Part shown: one piece after another, positions 50,206 through 59,139 of the stretch | How the letters are laid out: each line of letters opens with the position of its first letter | Position numbering within the stretch: the first letter of the stretch is position 1 | Assembly (NCBI RefSeq): GCF_027922425.1 | Contig: NZ_BSFQ01000030.1 | Coordinates: 1 to 64,000, forward strand | DNA length: 64,000 nucleotides | DNA from: Pseudonocardia halophobica | GTDB lineage: Bacteria; Actinomycetota; Actinomycetes; Mycobacteriales; Pseudonocardiaceae | Direction of reading: 5' to 3' | The notes under the pieces: model-generated | Seen by the model: only the letters and a program-made list of their open reading frames with translations | Told to the model about the DNA's origin: nothing | The model's database searches: none | Made by a program: the position numbers and the translations under genes

Positions 50206-51255
50206 ATGACGCTGCTGCGCGGAGTGCGGTCCGCCACCGTCGACACCGACCGCCTCCGCATGCACCTGCTGGAGTCCGGTCCCGAGGGCGGCGAGCCGCT
50301 CGTCCTGCTGCACGGCAACCTCTCCACCGCCCGCTTCTACGAGCACCTCATGCCCCGGTTGGGCGAGCGGTACCGGGTGATCGCGCCGGACATGCGCGGC
50401 TTCGGCGACACCGAGCCGAAGGCGCTCGACGCCACCCGCGGCCTCGGCGACTGGGCGGACGACACCGCCTCGCTGCTGCGCGCCCTCGGGATCGACCGGC
50501 CGCCGCACCTCGTGGGCTGGTCCACGGCCGGCGCCGCGATCGCCGCGTACGCGAAGAGCCTGCCCGTCGCCTCGCTGACCTTCCTCGACCCGGTCTCCCC
50601 CTACGGCTACGGCGGCGTCCGCGCCGACGGCTCGCCGGTCTCCCCCGACTTCGCCGGTTCGGGCGGCGGCGCGGCCAACCCCGAGGTCGTCGCGCGGCTC
50701 GCCGCGCAGGACGCCTCGGACGAGAGCGCCTTCTCCATCCGCAACGTCATGCGGGCGCTGTACTGGTCGCCGACCTACCAGCTGCCCTCGGACCGCGAGG
50801 ACGTCCTGGTCGCGGAGGTGCTCAAGACCCTCGTCGGCGACGACGGCTACCCCGGTGACACCGCGACGTCGTCGCACTGGCCGGGCATCGCGCCCGGCAG
50901 CCGCGGCATCCTGAACGCGTTGTCGCCGAAGTACTGCCGGTGGGCGGACCTCGTGGACCTCGACCCGAAGCCGCCGGTGCTCTGGACCCACGGGAGCGCG
51001 GACCTCGTCGTGTCCGACGCGTCCCCGCTCGACTTCGGCGTGCTCGGCGCGAGCGGCGCGGTCCCCGGTTGGCCCGGCGAGGAGGGATTCCCCGCGCAGC
51101 CGATGGTCACCCAGATCCGCGAGGTGCTCGACGCGTACGCCGCCGCGGGCGGGCGGGTCACCGTCGAGATCTTCGACGGCAGCGGGCACGGCCCGCACGT
51201 CGACGCCGCGGACCGCTGGACCGAGGTCCTGCTCGCGTTCCTCGCCGGTGCCTGA
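50206..51255 (+). CDS. Alpha/beta hydrolase
   Basis: 349 residues. HGNLSTARFYEHLMP oxyanion loop, APDMRGFGDTEP, nucleophile Ser in VGWSTAGAAIA, and a late His in GSGHGPHVD. A large cap domain lies between. It resembles epoxide-hydrolase/haloperoxidase-type hydrolases; substrate unknown. ATG start, perhaps leaderless (GACGAT six bases upstream). Confidence 0.88.
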   Translation: MTLLRGVRSATVDTDRLRMHLLESGPEGGEPLVLLHGNLSTARFYEHLMPRLGERYRVIAPDMRGFGDTEPKALDATRGLGDWADDTASLLRALGIDRPPHLVGWSTAGAAIAAYAKSLPVASLTFLDPVSPYGYGGVRADGSPVSPDFAGSGGGAANPEVVARLAAQDASDESAFSIRNVMRALYWSPTYQLPSDREDVLVAEVLKTLVGDDGYPGDTATSSHWPGIAPGSRGILNALSPKYCRWADLVDLDPKPPVLWTHGSADLVVSDASPLDFGVLGASGAVPGWPGEEGFPAQPMVTQIREVLDAYAAAGGRVTVEIFDGSGHGPHVDAADRWTEVLLAFLAGA

Positions 51256-51312
51256 GTACGACGATCGGGTGAACGACCGTCGGAGCGCCGCCGCGCCGTC
51301 CGATGGAGGGGT

Positions 51313-51855
51313 GTGAGCGGACCACAGGGCCCCACGAGCGGGGTCGAGCCCGACCCGGGGCTCGACCTGCTCGCCCTGTACGACTCCGCGCTGCCCGAGA
51401 TCTACGGCTACCTGCTGGCCCGCTGCGGCCGGCGGGCGCTCGCCGAGGACCTCACGGCGGAGGTGTTCCTGGCCGCGGTCGCGGCGTGCCGGTCCGGCAC
51501 GCCGCGGGTCAGCACGGCGTGGCTGGTCGGGATCGCCCGGCACAAGCTCGTCGACCACTGGCGGTCGCTGGAGATCCGGGACCGCGCGCTCCGGGTGCTG
51601 GAGGCACCGGAGGCCGAGGACCCCTGGGAGGCCGAGCTCGACGCCCTGCTCGCCCGCGAGGTCCTCGACGCCCAGGCCCCGCAGCACCGGGCCGCCCTGA
51701 CCCTGCGTTACCTCGACGGGCTCTCCGTCCCCGAGGTCGCCGAGATCATGGGCCGGACCGTGCACGCCACCGAGGCGCTGCTCGTCCGGGCGCGCGGCGC
51801 GTACCGGCGCAGCTACACCGCCCACACCGACTGGACCGGAGGAGGCCCGGCATGA
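51313..51855 (+). CDS. ECF-type RNA polymerase sigma factor
   Basis: 180 residues with sigma region 2 (LPEIYGYLLARCGRRALAED, then EVFLAAV) and region 4 (LRYLDGLSVPEVAEIMGRTV, then ALLVRARGAYRR). No anti-sigma factor gene follows; instead the stop overlaps the start of a VOC protein gene by ATGA. GTG start with GGAGGGG just upstream. Signal unknown. Confidence 0.88.
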   Translation: MSGPQGPTSGVEPDPGLDLLALYDSALPEIYGYLLARCGRRALAEDLTAEVFLAAVAACRSGTPRVSTAWLVGIARHKLVDHWRSLEIRDRALRVLEAPEAEDPWEAELDALLAREVLDAQAPQHRAALTLRYLDGLSVPEVAEIMGRTVHATEALLVRARGAYRRSYTAHTDWTGGGPA

Positions 51856-52412
51856 CCGATCCGCTGGACGTCCTCCGCGAGCCGATCCGGCCCGTCCACC
51901 CCGATCCGGGGTTCGCCGCGCGGTTGCGCGGGCGCCTCGAACGGCTGGTGCTCGGGCCCGAGAGCGAGGAGGGCCGCGTGAGCCTGACCGACGAGTCCGC
52001 GACCACCGCCGCGGCGGCACTGCCGCTGCACACGCTGACCCCGTACCTGGCCGTCCCCGACGCCGAGGCCGCCCTCGACTTCTACGTCGACGTGTTCGGC
52101 GCGGTCCGCCGCGGCGAGCCGATCGTGATGCCGGACGGGCGGATCGGGCACGCGGAGATGGCGCTCGGCGACTCGGTCGTGATGCTCGCCGAGGAGTTCC
52201 CCGAGCTGGGGCTGCGGGCGCCGGCGCCGGACGCGGTGTCGGTGTCGCTGCGCCTCGAGGTCGCCGACCCCGACGCCGTGGTGGAACGGGCGGTCGCGCG
52301 GGGTGCGTACCTGGAGCGGCCGGTCACGGACTCGCCCTACGGGCGCGGCGGCGTCGTCGTCGACCCCGCCGGGCACCGCTGGATGGTCTCCCGCGCCCCC
52401 GCCGACTCCTGA
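51852..52412 (+). CDS. VOC/glyoxalase-fold protein with short N-terminal extension, coupled to an ECF sigma gene
   Basis: 186 residues. Residues 1-45 (DPLDVLREPIRPVHPDPGFA, then ARLRGRLERLVLG) form a helical lead; residues 55-183 are a vicinal-oxygen-chelate domain (TPYLAVPDAEAALDFYVDVFG, MALGDSVVMLAEE, PYGRGGVVVDPAGHRWM). Glyoxalase/bleomycin-resistance proteins bind or modify small molecules. The four-base overlap implies a role with the sigma factor, perhaps as ligand sensor replacing an anti-sigma factor. That is inference. Confidence 0.82.
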   Translation: MTDPLDVLREPIRPVHPDPGFAARLRGRLERLVLGPESEEGRVSLTDESATTAAAALPLHTLTPYLAVPDAEAALDFYVDVFGAVRRGEPIVMPDGRIGHAEMALGDSVVMLAEEFPELGLRAPAPDAVSVSLRLEVADPDAVVERAVARGAYLERPVTDSPYGRGGVVVDPAGHRWMVSRAPADS

Positions 52413-52413
52413 C

Positions 52414-53583
52414 TCACGCCGGCAGCAGGGACTCCACGACGTCGGCCGCGGCCCGGGCGCCACCCTCCGCCCGGACCTCCGCGCGCAGGGCGGCGCAGCG
52501 GGTCGCCACCTCCGGCGACTCGGTGAGCTCGAGCAACGCCTGCCGCAGCCGCTCCGCCGTCGCCTCCTCCCGCGGGACGTGCCGGCCGACCCCGAGCGCC
52601 TCGAGCAGCGCCGCGTTGCCGAACTGGTCGACGGCCTGCGGCACCGCGATCATCGGGACGCCCTGGTAGAGCCCCTCCGAGCAGCCGCCGGAGCCGGCGT
52701 GCGTCACGAAGGCGCGGGCGTGGCCGAGCGCCGCGAACTGCGGCACCCACCGGTGGACCTCGACGTTCGACGGCAACGGCCCGATCTCCGCGGCCGACAC
52801 GTGCGCCCCCGCGGCGATCACGACCCGCCAGCCGAGCGGCGCGAAGGCCTCGACACAGGCCCGGTAGAGGTCCGGCTGCCGGGTGTAGTTCGACCCCAGC
52901 GACACCAGCACCATCTGCTCCGTGCCCGACGGATCGGCCGGCCACTCCTCGTGCCGCCGGTCCAGCGCCGGCCCGACGAAGGTGTACACGCGCTCGTCGA
53001 CCCGGTCGGCGTTCGGCTGCATGGCCCGCGGGATCTCGACGACGCAGCGCGGCGGCCGGCCGGCGAACTCGTCCGGCGTGAGCGCGATGCCGAGCCCGTC
53101 GAGCCACGCCCGGAACCGCCGCTGGTACGCGGCGTGCTCCGGGGTGTTGCGGAAGGCCAGCGCCTCGGCCATGTCCTCCTCGAACCCCTCCCACGCCACC
53201 ATCGACGGCGAGAGCTGGACGAGCGGCAGGCACCACCGCGCCGCGAGGGCGCGACCGGGGTAGCCGCCGATGTCGTAGAGCACGAGGTCGGGCGGGTCGC
53301 CGGCGAGGGCCTTCTCGACCTGCGGGTACACGTGCTCCGCCTCGTCGAGGAAGATCGACATGCCGGCGACGGGGTCCTCCGGCCACGACTCGCCCCGCGA
53401 CTCGTCCGGCACCAGGGAGTCGACGACGAGCGGGACCGCGCCCGCCGCCGCGACGGTCGCGGCGAAGGACCCGGGGATGACCCAGGAGACGCGGTGGCCG
53501 CGTTCGGCCAGCTCGGCGACGACGCCCAGGTGCGGGTTGGTGTGGCCGTGCGCGCCGACGCCGGCCATGAGGATGTGCGACAA
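52414..53583 (-). CDS. Macrolide-type UDP-glycosyltransferase (MGT, GT1)
   Basis: 389 residues, GT-B fold. The C-terminal nucleotide-sugar motif is THAGSGGCSEGLYQGVPMI with AVPQAVDQFGNA, as in OleD-like macrolide glycosyltransferases, though the usual HGG is HAGSGG. Such enzymes inactivate macrolides or decorate natural products. The TTG at 53583 has GGAG at suitable distance and starts the LSHILMAGVGAHGHTNP domain; an ATG at 53622 adds 13 basic residues. It converges on the VOC gene. Confidence 0.85.
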   Translation of the reverse strand: MSHILMAGVGAHGHTNPHLGVVAELAERGHRVSWVIPGSFAATVAAAGAVPLVVDSLVPDESRGESWPEDPVAGMSIFLDEAEHVYPQVEKALAGDPPDLVLYDIGGYPGRALAARWCLPLVQLSPSMVAWEGFEEDMAEALAFRNTPEHAAYQRRFRAWLDGLGIALTPDEFAGRPPRCVVEIPRAMQPNADRVDERVYTFVGPALDRRHEEWPADPSGTEQMVLVSLGSNYTRQPDLYRACVEAFAPLGWRVVIAAGAHVSAAEIGPLPSNVEVHRWVPQFAALGHARAFVTHAGSGGCSEGLYQGVPMIAVPQAVDQFGNAALLEALGVGRHVPREEATAERLRQALLELTESPEVATRCAALRAEVRAEGGARAAADVVESLLPA

Positions 53584-53625
53584 GGGGACTCCAGGAGCTC
53601 TGCGGGTGCGACGGACGGACATGCG

Positions 53626-53654
53626 GACGACCCCGCGCGGGAGGCGGGGTCGTC
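53626..53654. terminator. Terminator hairpin between SDR and glycosyltransferase genes
   Basis: GACGACCCCGC pairs with GCGGGGTCGTC (11 bp, seven-base loop). It lies 69 bases after the SDR stop on the minus strand and before the glycosyltransferase start. Confidence 0.75.
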
Positions 53655-53722
53655 GGGGCACGGCCTCCTCAGCCGTAGAGCTGCTGGATCACGGCGCCGA
53701 GGTTAGGGGCACCGGCGCCCGA

Positions 53723-54448
53723 TCACCACGGGATTTCGCCGGCGCGGTCGCGGTAGGTGCCCGTGGGCCCGTCCGGCCCGACCTGCGCGAGCTCCACGAT
53801 CGCGTCGGTCCCCTCGGTCACGGTCTGGTGGCCGCTGTGCCCGTTGAGGTCCGTGGCGGTGTAGCCGGGGTCGGCGGCGTTGACCCGGAACCGCGGCAGC
53901 GCCTTGGCGTACTGCGTCGTGATCATGTTCAGCGCGGACTTCGACGACGGGTAGGTCAGTGACAGGATCTGCGACTCGATGCGCGCCGGGTCCGCGGTGA
54001 TCGTCAGGGAGCCGAGGCCGCTGGACACCATCACGATCCGCGGCGCCGCCGAGCGCTCCAGCAGCGGGAGGAAGGCACGGGTCACCCGGACCGGCCCGAA
54101 CACGTTGGTCTCGAAGACCTCCCGCAGGGCGTCGGCGCCGGTCTCCCGCACCTCCACCCGGGGGCCGGTGATGCCGGCGTTGTTGACCAGGACGTCGAGC
54201 CGGCCGTACCGCTCCTCGACCTCCTTCGCGGCGGCCTGCACGGACTCGTCGGAGGTGACGTCGATCGGCAGCACCTCGACCGTGCCCGCCAGCTCGGCGC
54301 CCTGCAGTTCGTCCACCGTCGCGGCGCCGCGCCCGGCGTCCCGCGACCCCAGCAGCACCGTCCAGCCCAGCGCGGCGAGGCGACGGACCGTCTCGCGGCC
54401 CAGTCCCTTGTTGGCCCCGGTCACCAGGGCGATCGTGTTCTCGCTCAT
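53723..54448 (-). CDS. Short-chain dehydrogenase/reductase
   Basis: 241 residues, classical SDR: ALVTGANKGLGRETVRRL (cofactor), LVNNAG, catalytic Ser in IVMVSSGLGS and YPSSKSALN (Tyr/Lys), then NAADPGYTATDLNG. NADP preference is suggested by the Lys/Arg pattern. It is divergent from the XRE regulator, a pairing often seen where the regulator controls the dehydrogenase. Confidence 0.92.
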   Translation of the reverse strand: MSENTIALVTGANKGLGRETVRRLAALGWTVLLGSRDAGRGAATVDELQGAELAGTVEVLPIDVTSDESVQAAAKEVEERYGRLDVLVNNAGITGPRVEVRETGADALREVFETNVFGPVRVTRAFLPLLERSAAPRIVMVSSGLGSLTITADPARIESQILSLTYPSSKSALNMITTQYAKALPRFRVNAADPGYTATDLNGHSGHQTVTEGTDAIVELAQVGPDGPTGTYRDRAGEIPW

Positions 54449-54537
54449 GACTCCACCGTGCGCTGGCGTCCCGGACGCGACCAGGTCCGGCGGATCGTGG
54501 GACCCGCGGTACCAGGCTGGGCCCGTCGCCGCCCGGC

Positions 54538-55479
54538 ATGCTGGAGGACGTGGACCGGACGGAACTGGGCAGGACCCTGCGGACGTGGCGGGAGCGGCTG
54601 CGCCCCGCCGACCTCGGCCTGCCTGCCGGCACCCGCCGCCGCACCCCCGGCCTACGCCGCGAGGAGGTCGCGCAGGTCGCCGGGATCTCCGTCGACTACC
54701 TGACCCGCCTCGAGCAGGGCCGCGGCCCGCACCCGTCCGACGCCGTGCTGGGCGCGTTGGGCCGCGCGCTGCGGCTGAGCACGGACGAACGGGACCACCT
54801 GTTCACGCTCGGCGGGGTGCGGCCGCCGGCACCGGGCACGATCTCGGGCGAACCGCGGCCCAGCCTGCTGCGGCTGATGGACCGGCTGACCGATCTGCCC
54901 GTGCTGCTGTTCAACGCCCGGATGGACGTGCTGGCCTGGAACGCGATGGCCGCCGCCCTGCTCGGAGACCTGTCGGCGGTGCCGCCCGGGGAGCGCAACA
55001 TGGCCCGGCTGGCCTTCCTCGGGTCCGGCAGCCGGGTCGTCACGGACGACGACGCCGAGCGCGACCGCCTCGACCGCGCGCTCGTCTCGGACCTGCGCAG
55101 CTCCTCCGCCCGGTATCCGGACGACCCGGGCCTCCACCGGTTGATCGCGGCCCTGGAGAAGGGCAGCGAGCGGTTCGCCCGGATGTGGGCCGAGCGGACC
55201 GTGCGGGTGCGCCACGGCGACCGCAAGCGCATCCGGCACCCCCAGGTCGGCGAGCTGACGCTGGACTGCGACACCCTGCACGACGCGTTCGACGACCAGA
55301 TGCTGCTCGTCTACTCGGCCGCTCCGGGCACGCCGGAGGCCGAGGCGCTCGCCCTCCTGCGGGTCCTCGGGATCGAGTCGCACGGCGAGGTGAACGGTGC
55401 GGCGGACGGCCGGCCGGACCGGGCTCCCGACCGGCGCGCCACGCCGACCGATCGGCTCACGGATCACCCGATCCGGTGA
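54538..55479 (+). CDS. XRE-family regulator with MmyB-like ligand-binding domain
   Basis: 313 residues. The HTH (TPGLRREEVAQVAGISVDYL, then TRLEQGRGPHPS) is followed by the MmyB-like domain (LPVLLFNARMDVLAWNAMA, FARMWAERTVR, LHDAFDDQMLLVYSA). Such regulators bind fatty acids or small ligands and commonly control a divergent SDR gene, as here. The last 40 residues are disordered. Confidence 0.92.
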   Translation: MLEDVDRTELGRTLRTWRERLRPADLGLPAGTRRRTPGLRREEVAQVAGISVDYLTRLEQGRGPHPSDAVLGALGRALRLSTDERDHLFTLGGVRPPAPGTISGEPRPSLLRLMDRLTDLPVLLFNARMDVLAWNAMAAALLGDLSAVPPGERNMARLAFLGSGSRVVTDDDAERDRLDRALVSDLRSSSARYPDDPGLHRLIAALEKGSERFARMWAERTVRVRHGDRKRIRHPQVGELTLDCDTLHDAFDDQMLLVYSAAPGTPEAEALALLRVLGIESHGEVNGAADGRPDRAPDRRATPTDRLTDHPIR

Positions 55480-55489
55480 AATCGCTGGC

Positions 55490-55495
55490 TACGAT
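55490..55495 (+). promoter_or_regulatory. Probable -10 element, leaderless small gene
   Basis: TACGAT ends six bases before the GTG at 55502. Confidence 0.5.
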
Positions 55496-55501
55496 TTGCG
55501 C

Positions 55502-55900
55502 GTGAGCCTGCTGCGGGATCTGCGCGCCGCCGTCGTCGAGTGGAAAGCCCACCGCCTCCTCCGCCGCCTGATGGAGACGGTCGGCCGGCCGGGACTCCGG
55601 GCGGTCGCGGCCGAACCGGCCCTCGCGGCCGTCGTCGACCAGCACGCGGCGGCGGTGCGGGACATCGTGCGGGACGGGATGCGCCGTTCCGGCGGTGGCT
55701 CGGTCGCCACCCTCACCCCGACCCGGACCACCGCCGGCGGTGCCGTGCGGCTGGCCGCCTACGCCCGCTCCCTGCTCGACGAGCAGCGCCGCAGCGGGGC
55801 CACGATCGCGTTGCCGCAGAAGGGGATCTGGCGCCCCACGGACTGGGCGACGCTGCGCCTGATCGCGGTGTGCCAGCTGGTTTCGCGCGGCACGGTCTAA
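55502..55900 (+). CDS. Uncharacterised helical protein
   Basis: 132 residues, family not recognised with confidence. It is mostly helical and basic (LRDLRAAVVEWKAHRLLRRL, AAVVDQHAAAVRDIVRDGM, AAYARSLLDEQRRSGATIAL), with a final segment WRPTDWATLRLIAVCQLV. No signal peptide. The GTG is supported by the leaderless promoter. Its last four bases overlap the end of convergent eutC. Confidence 0.6.
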   Translation: MSLLRDLRAAVVEWKAHRLLRRLMETVGRPGLRAVAAEPALAAVVDQHAAAVRDIVRDGMRRSGGGSVATLTPTRTTAGGAVRLAAYARSLLDEQRRSGATIALPQKGIWRPTDWATLRLIAVCQLVSRGTV

Positions 55901-56637
55901 CTGTCGAGCGCCGGGTCGGCCTTGAGCCGCACCCCGGACAGGCGCAGCCGCCGCGACTCCGTGAGCAGCATCGCGAGCGTGGTCGCGGCGGCCTCGTAAC
56001 CGGTGCCGTGCGGCGGGCGGATGTTGGACAGGCAGTTGCGCTCGGAGTCGCGGCGGCCGCGCCGGGGGGCGTACGTCAGGTACGCGCCCAGCGAGTCCGT
56101 CGAGCTCATCCCTGGCCGCTCCCCCACCAGCACGACCACGGCCTCGGCGCCCAGGGCCGCGCCGATCTCGTCGCCCAACGCCACGCGCGCCTGAGTGGCG
56201 ACGACGATCGGGGCGACCCGCCAGCCGTCCAGCCGGGCCAGGACCTCGCGCAGCAGCGGCGCGGCGTGCCGGTGCACGGCGAGCGGGGAGAGCCCGTCGG
56301 CGACCACGAAGGCGACGTCGTACTCCCCCGGTGCGAGGTCGTCCGCGCCGGAGAGCCGTCGGCCCAGGTCGGGACGCTGGAGGTACTCGGCGCGGTCGTG
56401 CGCGGCGCTGGTCGCGGTGCGAACGTCGAGGCCCAGCCCGCGGAGCTCCTCGATGACCGCGCCGACGTCGAGCGGCGCGTGCACGGCGTCCCGGGCGGCC
56501 GCGTGGGCGGCCCGCAGCTCCAGCAGCTCGGCGGTCGGCAGGGCGTCGCCGGCGCGGCCGAGCGCGACGCGGGCACGGGTGGCCGCGCGCAGCCGGGCGA
56601 ACGGGTCGACCGGACCCTCGGTCGCGGGAACCGTCAC
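55897..56637 (-). CDS. eutC: Ethanolamine ammonia-lyase small subunit
   Basis: 246 residues. EutC with EutB forms the adenosylcobalamin-dependent lyase that splits ethanolamine to acetaldehyde and ammonia. Motifs: YLQRPDLGRRL, VVADGLSPLAVHRH, VVVLVGERPGMSSTDSLGAY and RNCLSNIRPPHGTGYEAA. GTG start overlapping the stop of the 57-residue gene (GTGA). No microcompartment genes are visible, so this is the short eut type. Confidence 0.95.
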   Translation of the reverse strand: MTVPATEGPVDPFARLRAATRARVALGRAGDALPTAELLELRAAHAAARDAVHAPLDVGAVIEELRGLGLDVRTATSAAHDRAEYLQRPDLGRRLSGADDLAPGEYDVAFVVADGLSPLAVHRHAAPLLREVLARLDGWRVAPIVVATQARVALGDEIGAALGAEAVVVLVGERPGMSSTDSLGAYLTYAPRRGRRDSERNCLSNIRPPHGTGYEAAATTLAMLLTESRRLRLSGVRLKADPALDS

Positions 56638-56807
56638 AGCAGGGGTTCCCGGTCGTCCTCACCCTTCGGTGAGTCCGGACCCTCCTCCTCGGCCAGCAGC
56701 GCGTCGATGTCGTCGAGCACCCCGTCGCCCGGGTTCCGCGGGCCGACCGGACGGGAGCCCGTCGCCTCCTCCGCCCGGCGCCGCCACGCAGCGGCCCGGT
56801 CCGTCAC
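56634..56807 (-). CDS. Uncharacterised 57-residue protein between eutB and eutC
   Basis: A GTG-started frame of 57 codons lies exactly between eutB and eutC. Its GTG overlaps the eutB stop by four bases (GTGA) and its TGA overlaps the eutC GTG by four bases, so all three are translationally coupled. The product is basic at the N-terminus (TDRAAAWRRRAEEATG) and acidic at the C-terminus (VLDDIDALLAEEEG). It has no membrane helix and no known family. A short adaptor or subunit of the lyase is possible. Confidence 0.7.
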   Translation of the reverse strand: MTDRAAAWRRRAEEATGSRPVGPRNPGDGVLDDIDALLAEEEGPDSPKGEDDREPLL

Positions 56808-58183
56808 CGCACACCCTCCGTGAGCGCCCGCAGCGCGGACGAGTCCGCGCCCAGCTCCCTGATCCGCCCGTCTCCGGTCATGAGCTCCATCCGTTCCAGC
56901 CAGGCCGCGAACTCGGGCGCCGGGGCGAGTCCCAGCACCTGTCGTGCGTACAGCGCATCATGGAAGGACAGCGACTGGTAGTGCAGCATCACGTCGTCGC
57001 CGCCCGGCACGCAGATCACGAACGAGCAGCCCGCCACGCCGAGCAGCGTGAGCAGGGTGTCGGTGTCGTCCGCGTCGGCCTCGGCGTGGTTGGTGTAGCA
57101 GACGTCCACGCCCATCGGGACGCCGAGAAGCGTGCCGCAGAAGTGGTCCTCCAGGCCGGCGCGGGTGATCTGCTTGCCGTCGTAGAGGTACTCCGGCCCG
57201 ATGAACCCGACGACCGTGTTGACCAGCAGCGGGTCGAACGCCCGCGCCACCCCGTAGGCCCGCGCCTCGAGGGTCTGCTGGTCCACGCCGTGATGGGCAT
57301 CGCCGGACAGCGCGGCGCCCTGGCCGGTCTCGAAGTACATGCAGTTCGTGCCGACGGTGCCGCGCTTCAGCGCGAGCGCCGCCTCGTGCGCCTCGCGGAG
57401 CAGGTCGAGCGTCACGCCGAAGCCCTCGTTGGCCGCCTGCGTACCGGCGATCGACTGGAACACCAGGTCGACCGGTGCTCCGCGCTGCATGATCTCCAGC
57501 GACGTCGTGACGTGCGCGAGCACGCAGCTCTGGGTCGGGATGTCGTAGCGGGCCCGGACCTCGTCGAGCAGGTGCAGCAGGTCGGTGGTGCGCTGGGGCG
57601 AGTCGGTGGCGGGGTTGATCCCGATGACGGCGTCGCCGCAGCCGAGGAGCAGACCGTCCACGATGGACGCCGTGACGCCGACCGGGTCGTCCGTCGGGTC
57701 GTTGGGCTGCAGCCGGGTCGCCATCGTGCCGGGCAGCCCGACGGTGGAGCGGAACGCCGTGACCACCGGGGTGCGGCGGGCCACGGCGATCAGGTCCTGG
57801 ACCCGCATGAGCTTGCTGGTGGCCGCCACCATCTCGGGGGTGAGGCCGTCCTTCAGCACCGTCGTGTCGGTGCCGGGATCGAGCAGGTGGTCGCGGAACT
57901 CCCCGACCGTCATCGCCGCGACCGGGGCGAACGCCGCGGCGTCGTGGCCGTCGACGATCAGGCGGGTGACCTCGTCCGTCTCGTAGGGAACGACCTGCTC
58001 CTGCAGGAACGTCGCCAGCGGCAGGTCGGCGAGAATCTCCTGCGCGGCGACCCGCTCCTGCTCCGACGCCGCCGCGATCCCGGCGAGGACGTCGCCCGAC
58101 CGCTCCGGCGTGGCCGCTGCGAGCAGCGCCTTCAGGTCTGCGAACTCGTAGGTGTGCCCGCCGAGGGTGGTCCGACGTCTCAT
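56804..58183 (-). CDS. eutB: Ethanolamine ammonia-lyase large subunit
   Basis: 459 residues, the catalytic TIM-barrel subunit. Family motifs: LPLATFLQEQVVPYE, GINPATDS, SIAGTQAANEGFGV, GTVGTNCMYFETGQG and VGFIGPEYLYDGKQI. The ATG at 58183 overlaps the expected stop of the upstream permease gene (ATGA), showing that the operon was once permease-eutB-small gene-eutC. Confidence 0.95.
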   Translation of the reverse strand: MRRRTTLGGHTYEFADLKALLAAATPERSGDVLAGIAAASEQERVAAQEILADLPLATFLQEQVVPYETDEVTRLIVDGHDAAAFAPVAAMTVGEFRDHLLDPGTDTTVLKDGLTPEMVAATSKLMRVQDLIAVARRTPVVTAFRSTVGLPGTMATRLQPNDPTDDPVGVTASIVDGLLLGCGDAVIGINPATDSPQRTTDLLHLLDEVRARYDIPTQSCVLAHVTTSLEIMQRGAPVDLVFQSIAGTQAANEGFGVTLDLLREAHEAALALKRGTVGTNCMYFETGQGAALSGDAHHGVDQQTLEARAYGVARAFDPLLVNTVVGFIGPEYLYDGKQITRAGLEDHFCGTLLGVPMGVDVCYTNHAEADADDTDTLLTLLGVAGCSFVICVPGGDDVMLHYQSLSFHDALYARQVLGLAPAPEFAAWLERMELMTGDGRIRELGADSSALRALTEGVR

Positions 58184-58974
58184 TCGAGGTCCCTCTCGGC
58201 CGCGGCCAGGGCGGCGAACTCCTCGTCGGGGCACTCGCCACCAGGTGGTGCCGACTGTAGAAGCCGAAGTACGCCATGAACAACGCGAACGCGCCCAGCG
58301 TGCACAGGGCGGCGACGCTGTCGACGACGAAGGTCGCGATCACGGCATCACCGCGACGACCAGGGCGAACCCGGTCGTCCGGACGCCGCCCGGCGTGCGG
58401 TACGGGCGCGGCATGTCCGGCTCGTGACGGCGCAGCACGATGTGGCTGACCATCATCAGCACGTAGCTGAGCGCGGCGCCGAACACCGCCATGTCCAGCA
58501 GCGTCGCGCCCTGGCCGGTGAGCGAGAGCAGGAAGCCGATGATCCCCGGCACGATCAGGGCGAGCGTGGGGGCCTTGCGCCCGTTGGTGACCGACAGGAC
58601 CCGCGGCAGGTACCCGGCGCGGGACAGGGCGAAGGTCTGCCGCGAGTAGGCGTAGATGATCGAGAAGAAGCTCGCGATCAGGCCTGCGAGACCGATGTCG
58701 TTGACGACGGTGGCGGCCGCGCCCTCGCCCAGTGCCTCGACGAGCGGGTTGCCGGACTCCGACCGCGCGCTCGCGCCCAGCGCCCCGGTGGAGAGCACGA
58801 GCACCAGGCCCCGGTCGCGACGAAGTCGCCGGAGATCACGTATCCGACGCCGAGGCCCGCCAGCAGCACCCAGCCGGCCGCGCCGCGGCGTAACTGGCGC
58901 CGGGCGAGGTACTCACCGCCGTCGGCGGTCGGTGTGTTCCCGGCGGTGCTCCCGTCCGTCGGTGTCGTGCCCAC
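58180..58974 (-). pseudogene. Ethanolamine/amino-acid (APC) permease, decayed
   Basis: The start is intact (GTG at 58974 with GGGAGG upstream) and reads ARRQLRRGAAGWVLLAGLG then VGYVISGDF, as in ethanolamine permeases. Then about 200 residues are missing: the sequence joins directly to RGLVLVLSTGALGASA and the C-terminal half in another frame. Two further single-base frameshifts occur at about 58342 (VVAVM to VIATFVVD) and 58230 (LVASA to DEEFAALAAAERDLE). The final stop overlaps eutB as ATGA. It is non-functional unless the assembly is wrong. Confidence 0.85.
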
Positions 58975-59077
58975 GAGGCCTCCCGCGTCGCCGTCCCGGC
59001 ACCGTGTCCGGTACCGCCCGAACGGTACGAACGGTTGATGACCGGCGGCTCACGCCGAGGTTTCCAGCTTCGCGGGA

Positions 59078-59094
59078 ATACCCACGGGGGGTAT
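59078..59094. promoter_or_regulatory. CsoR-type copper operator
   Basis: ATACCC-N5-GGGTAT is a perfect dyad of the kind bound by CsoR copper repressors, 46 bases upstream of the CopB-type ATPase start. No csoR gene is in the window. Confidence 0.75.
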
Positions 59095-59139
59095 GGTCGT
59101 TCGTGCGTGCACGAACGCGGACCCACCAGGGAGGCGGAG

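Noticed and set aside
58340..58342. UGA in the ethanolamine permease as a selenocysteine codon, given the local Sec genes
   Set aside because: Read-through in the same frame gives a sequence unrelated to permeases, while a one-base shift restores the family sequence.
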